A stretch of DNA of 64,000 nt from Cyrtodaria siliqua. Its lineage: Eukaryota; Mollusca; Bivalvia; Adapedonta; Hiatellidae. The stretch is taken from positions 19,838 through 83,837 of the forward strand of contig JAWPHD010011448.1 in assembly GCA_037043455.1 (NCBI GenBank), in the 5' to 3' direction. This document shows, in pieces, positions 12,006-23,529 of the stretch. The position numbers and the translations under genes were made by a program. Numbering within the stretch: position 1 is the stretch's first letter; each line of letters starts with the position of its first letter. The notes below the pieces were generated by a model that had not been told where the DNA came from, made no database searches, and saw only the letters and a list, made by a program, of their open reading frames with translations.

Positions 12006-12980
12006 GCTGTTTATATACGGCTAGTGGGCGTGTACCATTGGGATAGTGAAGCAAATGGAAGAGGTATAACGATTGGTTTACTGCCAAAGTCAAGCCACTG
12101 AATCATGGCCGCAAACACGAATATTTAACAAAGAATGTATGGTGCTGAGATCCATATTCAAGTTTATGGACTGGGCAGCCAGACCTAGAATCCTGTATGG
12201 ACCAAAGCGAACTGCCCAGTCCATAAACTGCATATGGATCGAAGAAGCATACATTATTTGTTATATTATACCGAATCTGCCTAACAAATTAAAACATTAC
12301 CTTTTATTTTTATTTAAATTTGAGGCCGTTTTTTTCACACGTCCGAAATTATATCTCTCGCACCGGGCCCGGTCAATATGCAAGTTTATTGACCGGATGA
12401 CGTCACATTAAACAAAGAGTATAATATGCAAATGAGGTATAATATAATATAATGGAAGAAATGTATACCAGTATACCAGTGAATCATTTTAATCCATCGT
12501 TCGGTTCGTTGTATCAACATCAATAAAATAAAATACATCACTGTGATAATCATTGGAGAATTTTTTATTTTAACTATATATTCGTATGATAATGGACTTA
12601 ATGATTTATTTCTCAATGTTATTTGAAAACAAAATAAACAGTATATTTTCATAGTATGCTATTTTAATGTTGGAATATATAATTTATGTATTCTGGGGAT
12701 TTCATTGGAGGGTCTTTGGTGTACGTATACACTTAAAACGTATTGAATCACACACACACAATATAAACAAAGGATAAAGGCTGTACTATTATTCAATGAA
12801 TGAGTCTGGACGTTTGGTTATGTTTGTCGATTGCACGTAAAGAAATCAAACAGGTTCGCTATAAACTGCATTATATACGGGTTTCCAGACATGTTTCAGT
12901 AGCTTGAATTTGGTAGTAAACCAAGCGTTAAACCGCTCTCATTTGCTTTAGGTACACGCCCACTGGGCCTTTATACAGCT
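12006..12980. mobile_element. Non-autonomous TIR element, about 975 bp
   Basis: Terminal inverted repeats of about 100 bases. The left end reads agctgtttatatacggctag then tgggcgtgtacc; the right end, read in reverse, is agctgtataaaggcccagtg then ggcgtgtacc. The TIRs continue through gcaaatg, taacg.ttggtttac and tcaagc.actgaa. There is no transposase frame. Internal hairpins lie at 12147-12241 and 12372-12396. A second, left-truncated copy lies at about 18640-19075. No clear target-site duplication was identified. Confidence 0.7.
12147..12241. repeat. Inverted repeat (hairpin) inside TIR element
   Basis: Arms of about 30 bases: gatccatattcaagtttatg plus gactgggcag on the left and ctgcccagtccataaactg plus catatggatc on the right, around a 37-base centre. 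Confidence 0.8.
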
Positions 12981-13164
12981 ATAGTATATTTCAGAACACA
13001 TTTTAACTCCACCTGATCATTAAACAAGCATGGCAAGGTTAATGTTTTGCTAACATGCTTCATAACTGAGTAGCTCAGGTATATATATTGAAAGCCCGAT
13101 TGTAGTGTTTGCATTTGAACATTGTCTTATATTGAATATTTTCTAGTGTAGATGGCTGAAATGT

Positions 13165-14465
13165 TTGTGCTATAGACATTGTAAATATTGAGTTCTGCCC
13201 ATCCCGGGGCTAGAGAGCGTGAACGAACGGTAGCAGGCATGTTTCACGACCGTCCATGAACAGTCTCAATCAAACCGAGGCTGCAATATTGTGTGTACTT
13301 ATCGTGTTCGGCGTTTTCCATAGTTCTCCTTTCATACGTTTTTATGTATCCCACTAGCGTTACATGTGCAGTGTGGCGGCGGTAAAACGTCTCCCCGTGC
13401 TTGCAATCAGGTCTGTTATTGTAGATCTTTGGAGATCGATGAGCCCGATACTTACATATATCGGTGGTACATTCTTAAATACCTTTGTTTTCCTACTTGA
13501 ATTTCGAATATATGGTTCCACAACTCCAGCCTTTAAAGTTTCTGAGTATTGTTTAATCACCCTTAGTATATGTTACCTGCTTTTTAATTTAGTCTTTTGA
13601 CTATTAACTGTGATGCGTTGCTGCTCCCAACTGAATTTCATTTTGTTCATTTCGCCAAAAGCGTTTTGTTAGAAATTGGGACCATACGCCGCTGGCCATG
13701 GAATGGTGTGAAAATACCTCAGTGAAGGTTCCATGCTCGCCCTCATATGCATACCATCTGCGGGATGGCTAAAATAGTTGTGCTATATACATGTTAAATA
13801 TTGAGTTCTGCTCAACCTGGGGCTAGACGGCGTGAACGGTATCAAGCACTATTCTCTACCGGTCATGACCAGTTTCAATGAAACCGAAAATGCAATATCT
13901 TTTGTACATATCGTGTTCGGCGTTTTCCAAATTTCTTCTTTCTCATATTTTTTTTGTATGCCACAGTAGCGTTGCCTGAGCTGTGTTGCTGCGTTAAAAC
14001 GTCTGATATCGGTTTTACATACTTTAACCTTCATTTTCCTACTTGAATTTCGAATAAATGGTTCCACTAATCCAGCCTTTAAAAGTTCTGAGTATTGTTC
14101 AATCACCCTTTTAATTTAGTCGTTTGACTGTTACCTCTGACACGCAGGCTTCATAACCTCTGCTCCCAACTAAATTCCATTTTGTTCATTTCGCACATTG
14201 TTTTTCTCGCTTAGGGCAAAGCGTTTTGTTAGAAACTGGGACCATATGCCTCTGGCCATGGAATGGTTTGAAAATACCTCATTGAAGGTTCCATGTTCAC
14301 CGCCTTATGCATACCCTCTTCGGGATGACTGATATTGTTGTGCTTATAGACATTTTAAATATTGAGTTTTGCTCAACCCGGGTCTCATTCAAACTGAGAC
14401 TGCAATAGTTTTTGTTATTATCGTGTTCGGCGTTATCGAAAATTTTCCTTTTATACATTTTTATA
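13165..14465 (+). mobile_element. Family B repeat, tandem trimer
   Basis: Three head-to-tail units with period about 550-610: attgagttctgc-type blocks at about 13190, 13800 and 14360; ctcccaact blocks at about 13625 and 14164; ttcctacttgaatttcgaat at about 13490 and 14037. Hairpin stems in units 1 and 2 are imperfect, and unit 3 lacks the first hairpin. Duplicon copy 2 keeps about one unit (42600-43170), so copy number changed after duplication. Confidence 0.7.
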
Positions 14466-14470
14466 TTATT

Positions 14471-14870
14471 CTTGTATACCGGATGAGGCTATCCACGTTT
14501 TACAAGGGCGATAGCAAGTCCTATATTTGTGTGTAAAGATAAAAGTCACGCTCGCACCAACATCCGGTATGTAGGAAAACATGCAAAACGTTAGTAGCGT
14601 CAACGCACAACATGTGTGTCTGATATGCAAAAAAAAACAATCTATCATGCGTATTCGGTTCAGATAGGAGAGCCTCGGTTCCGATAAAAACACGTATACC
14701 TAGCGTTGTAAATTCTTTTCTTGCATACCGGACAAGGATATCCGTCATTTTACTGGGCTAGACCCTAGGGTCGAGATAAAATTCACGCGCGTTAACATCC
14801 GGTATGCAGGAAAACATGCAATGCGTTAGTAGCTGGCGGCGTCAACGCACAACATGTCTCTGATATGCAA
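14471..14870 (+). repeat. About 249-bp tandem dimer with inverted ends
   Basis: Two units, starting at 14471 and 14720. Each begins cttg.ataccgga.aagg and has aacatccggtatg.aggaaaac 90-100 bases later, so the start and the middle are inverted relative to each other. Duplicon copy 2 has a single unit at about 43188-43345. Confidence 0.65.
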
Positions 14871-15181
14871 GTCGGTAGCGCGGCGGATTTGTAAACGGAG
14901 GCCCCGGGTTCAATCCTCCGTGGTGCCACTGAGTTCCGTCGGTGTGTTCTTGGGCAAGACACTTTCCCTTAGCCTCGTCCGTCGGATGGGGACGTAAACC
15001 GGGCGGTCCCGTGTATCGGTCTATCCTCCGAGCACGTTAAAGAACCATAGGAATCTATTCGATAATAAGAGTAGGTCAGGTTCCCGGATTCCTATGTATC
15101 CTTCCCCTCTCTCTGGGGCCGTTCTAAATAACCTATACTGTGTTGATGAGCCGTTAAACAATATTCAATTCAATTCAATTC
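14871..15181 (+). mobile_element. tRNA-derived SINE with conserved central domain
   Basis: The head has an A-box-like gtcggtagcgcggcgg and a B box ggttcaatcc (14908-14917). The body contains gtgttcttgggcaagacact, a central motif shared by a widespread animal SINE superfamily. The tail is a repeated ttcaa. It is absent from duplicon copy 2. I have not fixed the superfamily name. Confidence 0.8.
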
Positions 15182-15869
15182 TTAATTGCGTTTCGGGAAT
15201 ACAATCACAAATAATGCAATCTATGTTTTTAATATGTTTACTCCATACACCATCTGTATAAGGCCTCAATATCCATAAACTCAGAGTATGATAATGGACC
15301 TTTGGAAACGGCCGAAAACGACACATTTTTCACAAAGTTAAATAACACCAGTTTCTCATACAAGTGTATTTTTAACTGTGTTTTTTGTGTTATCTAGGAT
15401 ATCAATTCTGGGGTTGTGGATAAAATACTGAAGGGACGGGACCAGTGACTTTGCATATAATAAGTACGCATTTTTCCAAAAGATATAGTTGGTAAATTAC
15501 CAATTTCCATAGGTATAATGTTTCCCCAGTAATTTGCAGATGTAAGTAAATTGTAGGGAACTGTATACAGAATGCATGGATGCAATTATATTAGTTCACA
15601 TGAGCCGAAGGACGTGGGCACCAGGGTGAGTGAGTACATTAAACATATTACAGACACAAACGGGCAAAAAATAGCATTGCAACTATCCCTCTGACATTGG
15701 AGCTATCTCTTTTAACATGTTTAAGAAATCGCATATTCCGCCCCCTTTCCGACCACATCCCTCCATGAAACGTTCTCCGTGTTATTGTTTTGTCAACAGG
15801 CAATATACGAACACCGACTAGTTTGATATATGATGTGTTCATGTCCATATGTAGCATACAAATGGGGAA

Positions 15870-16545
15870 GACTCAGTGGCGACGATCAAGTTGAGAAAAA
15901 ACTGCAATGTGCGACGGGTAAAAGTCCCTTGCGGCAAATTAGGTATCCCTCGAGAAAATGTTTGGGCCGTGTGCGAAGCCTTTTCAGTACTTATTGGTAT
16001 TCAAATTAGTGTTTGTTTATTTCTGTATGGCAGCTGTAAAAAGTCGTCCCCACTACAAATCAGTAGTGTCATTACTTACTGGTCCTTTGGGATCATCACG
16101 CCCATTCATGTCTTTAACGTAGAATATATTTTAAGCCGGTGCTTGGAGGCATTAGAGGTGTTGCACCTTATATAAAATCATGAACTGACTCAATAAAACC
16201 GAGTCTGCCACTTTCATCTCGTGTTAGTGTTTGTTGATTTCAAGGGATTCCCTTATCACTATTTATTGACATTCACACTAGCATGTGTTTGGTGCTGTGT
16301 AGTGGCTGTAAAATGTCGCCCGAACACATGTAGTGCTATAACTTACTGGTCCTTTGAGATCAACAAGCCTATTCGTGTCTTTAATGTAGAATGCCACTTA
16401 AGTCGATGCTAGAGGGCTTGAGAGGTTTTGCACCTTATATTACCTCTAATGAACTGACTCAATAAAACCGACGAGTCCTACTTTTCTCTCTTGTTTGTAT
16501 TTGTTGCTTCCAAGGGCTACCCTTTTCAGTATTTATTTTAACACA
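15870..16545 (+). repeat. Family C repeat, two tandem units
   Basis: Units contain tcattacttactggtccttt, catgtctttaacgtagaata, gaggttttgcacctt and actgactcaataaaaccgag (16185-16204 and about 16449-16468). The second hairpin gactc/gagtc sits at the same place as gtctc/gagac in family B. Its counterpart is 43990-44310. Confidence 0.6.
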
Positions 16546-16960
16546 ATCTGATAACCACATTCCCGGACTTTTCATATCGAGGCAATAACAATATTAACAA
16601 AGAAAGAGCAAAGCATACCCACCATTTTTACTTTTATTTTTGGTGTTGAATCTACCTCAAACGTATCGATTGAGCAAATTTGGATACTCGTATACCTCCA
16701 CACGGATCCACTGATTACTAGCCGTGTATTACAATAGCCGTATTTGAATATGATTCGAATTGTTTTCGTGTTGGCACAAATTAAATATTGCGACGCACAC
16801 TCTTATGATATAGACTTTGCATTATTTGGCAATTAAAGATCTTTACAATATAATGTAACCAAATGTAACTATTTTAATTTTGAATATTATAACAGTAAAG
16901 CAATGGGTTATACTACTTTTTGAACAATAAAATGGTCAAATCGACACTTATTATACATGT

Positions 16961-17698
16961 CACAGGATGACATATACAGGTATTAAGGATCTGTATATCT
17001 CACCATTGTGCTGTGTTTTAAATATTTAATCAGATCATCATCTCTTTTCATCTTTCACTCTACTTTCTCTTTACCTTAAGTTTCATATTAGGATGACCAC
17101 CTTTAAACTTCAGTAATAGTTCACAGGTGAGTCAATTTGACCTTTGACACAACTAGCCTGGCGGGAAAATCATGCTCGCAGTTGAACATCTCAGTTGGGA
17201 GAGAAAGAACAGAAGCTATTGTCATTTCGCAATCTGTTGTATTTATCTTGTAAAAGATAGTATATATATCATCAGGTTAGTTATACCTTTGTTTATGAGA
17301 CATGCATCCATCATTGTGTTAAATTACTGTTCTCTGGAAATGGTAATTTTAGGAGTTATTTAGTTTATAAGAATTCGTTAATTTTCATGTTACAGTTCAA
17401 TTCCAAGATGGCGATCCTTTGTTATTTTCAATTGGAACTTTCTTGTACGTTCAGCTTGTTACTATGTCAGAATGTATTTTCTATACAATGATCTACTTGT
17501 GATTATATTAATTGAGATGCTATTTCCATTCATCATTGTTATTTCTATTCAGGCATTGTCTTTATTCATTTTATTCATGTCATCATTATCATGCATTAGA
17601 CGCATACATTGTTATAAATATATATACAAAAAACACGAATCTTGTTTTCACTCTACAACCCAACCCCGCCCCATATAATGAGGCGGCGAAATACATGT
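16961..17698. mobile_element. 738-bp insertion with 8-bp direct repeat, copy 1 only
   Basis: The flank atacatgt occurs at 16953-16960 and again at 17691-17698. Duplicon copy 2 has a single copy in uninterrupted sequence (near 45624-45631). The insertion lacks clear terminal inverted repeats and any large frame. An 8-bp duplication would fit an hAT-type element, and reading it as starting tgtcacagg would fit an LTR; neither is proven. It lies only 39 bases from the donor of the exon at 17737. Confidence 0.7.
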
Positions 17699-17736
17699 AA
17701 TGTTTCTTAAATTATAAACGCTTACTCGAAACTTAC

Positions 17737-17935
17737 CTGTACTATCTTCAGAAGCATTTGTATAGCTACTTCCTCAGATTTCTTATATTTGTGATGAAGA
17801 TCATCAAATGCATCTGTCCACTCATTATCGAAAAGTTCCGAGAATTTCTCAGAAAGCTTTGTCGGCCTGTTTGTGTCACTCAAATCTGCTATTGCGGATG
17901 CATCAGTTAATTTGGCACCAGCAATATTGGACAAT
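17737..17935 (-). CDS. MIEAP-domain gene, copy 1: first cassette exon
   Basis: Internal exon. It follows an acceptor (..gctttag) and ends at a consensus donor, ACAG|GTAAGT. It starts with one base completing a split codon and ends in phase 0. The product includes NRPTKLSEKFSELFDNEW followed by TDAF, which I recognise as the start of the mitochondria-eating-protein (MIEAP, SPATA18) C-terminal domain. In vertebrates that protein acts at mitochondria in p53-linked quality control; the role in invertebrates is not established. It pairs with the exons at 8829-8912 and 7106-7366. The paralogous exon is 45663-45864, one codon longer. I found no homologue of the coiled-coil exon between 18 and 34 kb, so this copy's own 5' exons seem to be missing. 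Confidence 0.8.
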
Positions 17936-17999
17936 CTAAAGCATTAAGCAGAAATTTCAAATAACTATTGCTGTATAAACCATGATATTGACAAACGCA

Positions 18000-18600
18000 T
18001 GGGAATATACAACTTTTAAAAATATACCTAATGCGTATCAAATACTTATACGGAAATAATATACGTATTATCGGGCGGGTTTTAATTTCAGTTTCATTTT
18101 ATCGGACCATGGCCCGTATATAAGAAAAGAACTTATAGTAAAATATCATTTCAATCCCGTCATTCGATGAAGTAACATCAAAAATCAACACTGCACTAAT
18201 CATTGAACAATAGTAAACTCGACACAACCATCCAACCAGCATCGGCACTGGGGTCTGTTCCCGTCACCGGGGACAGAATCATTGGGCCATTAATTGGAAA
18301 CTGTTTAGATGCCAACAACTGGAGAGATAGACCCTGAGTGCAACCGTTGAGATACCTCAGACGGCAATTTGAATGGGACGCCTAGGTCAAGCCCTGGAAT
18401 TTATACGTGATGGTGGGCAGGATAAAAACGTATTTCTCTCTAAAAAGTGTCTCGTTGCATATCAAACTGAATGTTATTCAAAGCAGTGGTATAACAGGTT
18501 TGCCCCAGGGTCATAATAAGGGGTGTTGCGCGGGCTTTATTGAGAGCACGGGTATTTGCAATGGTGTGCATTGACGGCACGATCAAGTTAATTTTGATTT
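18000..18600. other. No feature recognised
   Basis: Unique-looking sequence between the edge of duplicon copy 1 and the truncated TIR element. I see no coding or repeat signal I can support. No homologue of the upstream MIEAP-gene exons is present here. Confidence 0.4.
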
Positions 18601-18639
18601 TATACTATGTACTCGTCTTATAATGGACTTAGGTTATTT

Positions 18640-19075
18640 CAACGTAACATACATATGATAGAGTCATGTAATACATTAACATATCTGGAATTTATATTTT
18701 CTGGAGATTTTGAGGAAGGTCTCTGGTGTATGTATGTACTAGTATATAATAATATAATAGGTTTGTTTAATAAAACGTTTGGATATAAACTAACTATTGA
18801 ACACAGGCCTGCTACATAGCCTAGAGGTAAAGCATATCGATTGTCAATCCGAAGGTTATGAGTTCGAAGAGCACACAGGTTTTACTATTTTTTTAGAAAA
18901 GGGGTGTACTTGTTTTTGTTCTTATGTCGATTATCGATAATAAAATAAAACGGTTCTCAATAATACTGTCTTATAAACGTGTTTCTAGCCATGTTTCACA
19001 CACTTGAATTTGATAGTACACCAATCGTTAAAATCGTTACATTTGCTTAAGGTATACGCCCACTTACCCTAAACC
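18640..19075. mobile_element. Left-truncated copy of the 12-kb TIR element
   Basis: ggtctctggtgtatgtatg, catgtttcacacacttgaat, ttgcttaaggtatacgccca align with the right half of 12006-12980. A tRNA-like segment (about 18805-18880) interrupts it. Confidence 0.55.
18805..18880 (+). mobile_element. tRNA-like SINE head
   Basis: The A-box-like tagcctagaggtaaagca and B-box-like gagttcgaagagc have tRNA spacing, but no complete cloverleaf forms. It sits inside the truncated TIR element, so it is a later insertion. Confidence 0.4.
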
Positions 19076-19189
19076 AGTATAATAATTTAAAAACAGATAT
19101 AGTAGCTTTAAACAATATTTTATAATATTGATAATTTTAAACTATTCTCTTATATATCTGAATGCAAAATGTGTTGGTACAGCAGTGAC

Positions 19190-19310
19190 CCCATGGAACG
19201 CTCGTTCGTCTCTCAATCCGAAGACACTTCTCTAACCATTGTGGACATGGATGGGAGTTTATCCTTCCTACGAGCCCGTTAAAGAACCGGCGTGATCTGA
19301 TTGTGTTGTA
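19190..19310 (+). mobile_element. SINE fragment
   Basis: gacacttctctaaccattgt and cctacgagcccgttaaagaa match the central part of the 14871 SINE. Head and tail are not seen. Confidence 0.45.
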
Positions 19311-19619
19311 AATGTCGGCACATTTGTGTAAGGTACACTTTCTCCGTTGTAGCATTCACTATATTTAGTCTGATTGCTGCGATATCTTCAAATGAAAACA
19401 TATTATAAACACGCGTTTTGAAAAGACACACGGCTTTAACTATTGATTAACTTGATCTTTACTGGCAATAAGACAAGAAGTTAACAGTTTCGAAATGATT
19501 TTAATGGTGCAGGCACTAACAAATTAACTAAAGCGTGCGTGTTTTTGGTTGACTGTGGTACTTTTTCTGTTCGACCTTATACCTGTACTCTATTTTGTAT
19601 AAGACTGTTTGTGTAATTT

Positions 19620-20165
19620 AGGAATCCAGTACATGGTTGGAAGTTTGTTTTGCTTTTCGTCAAACAATAATAACATTATTAGCTCCTTTATCAGCAGGAA
19701 CTAAAACAAATTTATTAGGATATTCTTGAATTCCCGATTTTAAATTACGAAATGAAAACCTAGGTCTTGGAGAAAGTTAAGAGGGGTTAGCAATATAAAC
19801 GTTAATACGGGTACCGATACTTTTAATAATTGACTTTTTCAGATTGAAATGGAGTTCGGGTCCGCATATTCTCTACGCCACCATTTGATACTAAATGCCT
19901 CAATGGACGAACTAACCACGACATGCAGTAAAATCAATAATCGAATACAATCTATACTTCTGACCTTTAGAAAACAAATGACAAATACGTTTATCTACAA
20001 TATCAAAATTACCCGTGATGATATGACCTGCCGTAGTATAGCAAAATTATTTACTCTCACATTCCTAAGGAGTGTTATTGTCTATGTCAAGGTCAGAGAC
20101 TATTTCTTGTGGTCCAAAGTAATACTTCTAATGTGTTTAATACTTACAACAAATTACGTGACTTT
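19620..20165 (-). pseudogene. Penelope-like reverse transcriptase, N-terminal part with DKG motif
   Basis: The reverse-strand translation gives GHIITGNFDIVDKRICHLFS, LYSIIDFTACRG and later LVPADKGANNVIIV, with stops and frameshifts. The DKG motif ahead of the RT core is a hallmark of Penelope-like elements. It establishes the family of the many 3' fragments in the window, since pieces further along the same ORF are found at 47.5, 55.9, 56.9 and 63.6 kb. Not functional. Confidence 0.7.
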
Positions 20166-20169
20166 CTGA

Positions 20170-22130
20170 ATGTTTGAAATAGAAATAGTATAGGAATGTA
20201 ATCGACAATATGATTATCTCGAAACAAAATACATGCATGAAATAAAATCAGTACCCTTATTAAGATACAGTATTGTTAGAAAAGTTCTGGTGTGATCAGA
20301 CTCTTAGTCAATATGAGGTCGGAGAACATGTTGTGTTCGCATCGAAACAAAAAATACAACAATTACAAGTATAAATAACAGGCAATGTGAATGACATCAC
20401 AAACAAGAAACCGCAGTTTATTATCGCGCTTTATGTGAGATGAGAAAATGCTAAGCAACTTGTCAAGGTTACGTATTTCGAGCAGGACTTAGGTTTTCAG
20501 ACTTCTAGTAATAGATACATACACCACATTTCGTATGACAATTCATACCCCTTTGTGTTAAGTACTATATTTTTCATTTAATCTCAAAAGTTTGGAGTTA
20601 AAGCCCACCATTGCCAATAAAGGAACTCGACTATTCTTTAACTTAGGGTCTACTACTACGATTTTATACTTCCAACAAAAACAAAACATCATACATTTGT
20701 TGCATTTTTATATCAAAGGAACAAAGGTCAATGTTACCGAAGACCGAGAATGCAAAATGTGCTAAATGTAGGTATAACAGTCGGGAAATGTAGTATTTAC
20801 CGAACACAAAATCAACGAAAATCACACATACAAAACAAACGACAATTACTACGAGAAAATAAAATATACGAAACCCCAAACTTAAAAGGGTTGGCAATGG
20901 AGCTACATATATAAAAACAACAACAACACACACTGTTTTCAGCAAACTGGAAATAAAAATCCAACAATTGATAGTAAATATACAGACTAAGAACTGTTAC
21001 GAGATTATCTTTTTCAACGAGAAGTATGCATTTTTGGATGGATTATATGGGGATATTCGTTTGCATTTGTGTAGTTGCGTAACACATGCGAGTGCAATCG
21101 TTGCTCTTGTTTACAAATGTGAATTCAGGACAGGTAAAATCGCTGTTGCAAATACATAAGACATAAATATAAACTAAATGTAAACTGTTGGTTCTCGGAA
21201 ATACTAGCAAAACAAAAATCCAGAAAAACTTCGTTAATTGCACTTTAGATTGATTTATATCTCCTCCCTCCACTTTGCTTTTCGATAACTGTCAAACAAA
21301 CAACAAAATACTTGTTTAGGTGTAAGGACATTGCTTTAAATAGTCAAAATATTATTTTGTACTACAAATAAAAATTGGACCGATATATATTACTACAAAC
21401 TTTCTGCATAATGGTAGAAATACTCTAATTTTAGGCTAATCATAATATTCTGAAAAACGTCAGTTTAGCAAGTCCTTATGTACATTTAGCTTAAAGAAAT
21501 TGAATGCTATTTCAAAATGGGAAGTATTATAAAACATTTGCATGGCATAGGGTAATCTTCTCTTTAACTAACTATTTGTGATCCAATGTATCAGAGTTAA
21601 CTCCCACTTAGTTAAAACAGCGTACTTCATATTTAAAAATACAAATATGACAAAGAACATGGTCAAACGTCACACTAAATAACAGTTCTGGGTTTCAAGT
21701 TAAACAAAACGCAAAAAGCAATGGATACTAACCTTGTCATTGTAATGCAATAACAAACCAAAGTTTAAAAAAAAGTGAAATTACCTCCCTTTACATTGAA
21801 ATAAGAACGAAATTATAATATCTGTAAAGCAGGTATATATATTAACATATTTTGTTATTTTTTTCGCTTCGCAGATATTGTTTCAAACACAATGCCCTGC
21901 ATATATCTGCTAATTATATTAATTATATTGTTAATGACCTCTGCCAAACATAGCCTAGAATATGCGCAAATGAATTTGCCATGCAATTTATTTCTGTCAG
22001 AGTACTTGCTTTGTGGCTGTCTAGGCATTTTTATATTCATATACATGTATATAGATCTGCTTTGTGTTACATTATAATACTAATATTTTTTCAACCAGGG
22101 TTTCCTTAAAACTCTGGTTATTAGATTGGG
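20170..22130. other. Intergenic, weak repeat traces only
   Basis: A faint Penelope-like 3' trace lies near 20780-20920 (cacacatacaaaacaaacga, agggttggcaatggagctac). Otherwise I recognise nothing. The frames present are short and have AT-rich, non-coding composition. Confidence 0.4.
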
Positions 22131-22134
22131 GTAT

Positions 22135-22410
22135 GTAGTTTGGCGGGTGGGTGTGCGTGCGGGCGGGCGTGCGGTCGTGCGGGCGTGCGGGCAGCGTCAA
22201 ACTCTTAGTTTCCGCTCAATAACTTTTGATATGAATGAAGTATTGCGATGAAACTTGCAGAAGATGCAGCTTAATTATATGGAAGTGTAGGTTGGGATTG
22301 CATTTGGGGTCTCTGGGGATAAGGTCAATGTCATTGTTACTAAAATAAGAAAAACGTTTTCCGCTCAATAACTTTGGTTGGGAATGTGATATTGGAACGA
22401 AACTTGCTGT
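22135..22410 (+). repeat. G-rich tract plus internal-repeat block
   Basis: gcgggcgggcgtgcggtcgt tract, followed by two related blocks with tttccgctcaataacttt (about 22210 and 22362), period about 150. The same kind of block is common in mollusc genomes, from memory. Non-coding. Confidence 0.55.
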
Positions 22411-22849
22411 GAATGTAGTTTATAATATTGACTTTACTAACAAATCTATGCATTTCTTACAGTCCTCATTGACTGTGTATGCATTTATGTTTGTGATTCA
22501 CAATTATATATTGTACACTGTTGATATCAGTTTAATTCTAGAACTTCGACAAATTCATTTACGTATTATTTTTTTTATAGAATTTTCACTTTTCTTGTTT
22601 AACATAATAATGTGATTCCTGGTGAGATTTCTTTATTTACGCTGTACGGTATAGGTGGATTGACAATATGTTAAGAGTTAAGTCTGACCATTTCAATGCT
22701 TCCCCTATTGTCAAAGCGTTTGTGTGTGTTTAACAGTTGCATTGTTTTCCAACAGCAAAGCAACGTTTCGTTTGACTTGGACAACGTTAATGGAAAGTTA
22801 TATAAAAACCTCAATCTAATAACCGGACCTTTCGTATGGAAGACCTGGT

Positions 22850-23500
22850 TTAAATGGAATACTTGTTTACCATTGTTTTCTGTTTCTCCTCCTGTTTAAA
22901 TAAGTGATGTGATTTCATAGTTGGGAACTTCTCATGATGGTCCACACATGATGTGCACATAAAGGTAGTGCATTCCACGCAGAATGTGACTGCTTCGATC
23001 GTATTTCCAGCTGTATTACATGCTGTGCACACTACGGGACCCTCCTTCTCACTATCCGTCGCTTTCCATTTATCACTCGTCATCACCTGATGCAGTGACA
23101 GAGACGTAAATTTGTTGTGTTGTTGTAGACATTCGTCACACATATAGGCAGAGCATTCAACACAGTATTTTAAAGCAACCTTGTTAATACCTAAATTGGA
23201 ACACAATGTGCATACACAAAAATTGACATCATCCGATCCTTGCTGAATGGATTTAGACAGACTCGATTTTTGTGCGATCATCTCTTTCTGATTTAACAAT
23301 TTGTGGGCCCGGTTTGGCGCAAACTTCTTATGTTCATTGGATACAGCACACATAAATTCGTAACACACAGTGCAGTACTTTACAGCAGCTTCATTCGGTC
23401 TTCCTATTTTTGCACAAATAGAGCAGCAAATAACAGGCATTCCGTCTGAACTATTCTGGATAGACATTGACGGTTTCTGTTTTCGTTTATTAATATCCAT
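22850..23500 (-). CDS. Triple B-box zinc-finger protein (TRIM-like, no RING seen)
   Basis: ATG to TAA, 216 codons. The start context is acaaacATGG. Three B-box-type zinc fingers are visible: residues 26-69 (CSIC, YCTVC, C51, H57, H66), residues 97-139 (CTLC, YCVEC, CDEC, H128, H137) and residues 158-200 (CTAC, FCVEC, CTSC, H189, H198). In the first finger the usual second Cys of the CxxC pair at 51-54 is Ser54, so that zinc site looks weakened. Bivalves have many B-box proteins with coiled-coil or NHL tails; neither is seen here. The C-terminus is short, and a donor, ACAATG|GTAAAC, lies seven codons before the stop. The ORF could therefore be the first exon of a longer protein; its phase 0 does not fit the MIEAP exon at 17935. 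Probable cytosolic signalling or ubiquitin-linked role by family, not shown here. Confidence 0.85.
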   Translation of the reverse strand: MDINKRKQKPSMSIQNSSDGMPVICCSICAKIGRPNEAAVKYCTVCYEFMCAVSNEHKKFAPNRAHKLLNQKEMIAQKSSLSKSIQQGSDDVNFCVCTLCSNLGINKVALKYCVECSAYMCDECLQQHNKFTSLSLHQVMTSDKWKATDSEKEGPVVCTACNTAGNTIEAVTFCVECTTFMCTSCVDHHEKFPTMKSHHLFKQEEKQKTMVNKYSI

Positions 23501-23529
23501 GTTTGTCGCTTAACACGAAATCATTATAT

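Larger units (their letters stand above)
560..17935 (+). repeat. Segmental duplication, copy 1
   Basis: Direct repeat of about 34.0-45.9 kb. Matching landmarks in the same order include the three MIEAP-domain exons, two Penelope-like 3' fragments (7.6 and 8.1 kb), a 32-bp minisatellite (9.2 kb), a foldback element (10.8 kb) and a sequence near 15.9-16.5 kb. The offset falls from about 33 kb on the left to 27.9 kb on the right, so indels have accumulated. Similarity stops abruptly just upstream of the exon ending at 17935. The left edge is soft, because matches thin out below about 0.56 kb. Confidence 0.85.

Noticed and set aside
12345..12400. tgacgtcac near 12399 as a promoter CRE
   Set aside because: It lies inside a TIR element next to a short hairpin, with no transcript start or gene nearby.
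18805..18880. Possible tRNA gene
   Set aside because: Box-like motifs are present but no acceptor stem or cloverleaf forms; called as a SINE head instead.
17737..22850. Fusion of the B-box frame to the MIEAP copy 1 exons
   Set aside because: The candidate B-box donor leaves phase 0 while the exon at 17935 needs two overhanging bases, so a direct join would break the frame.
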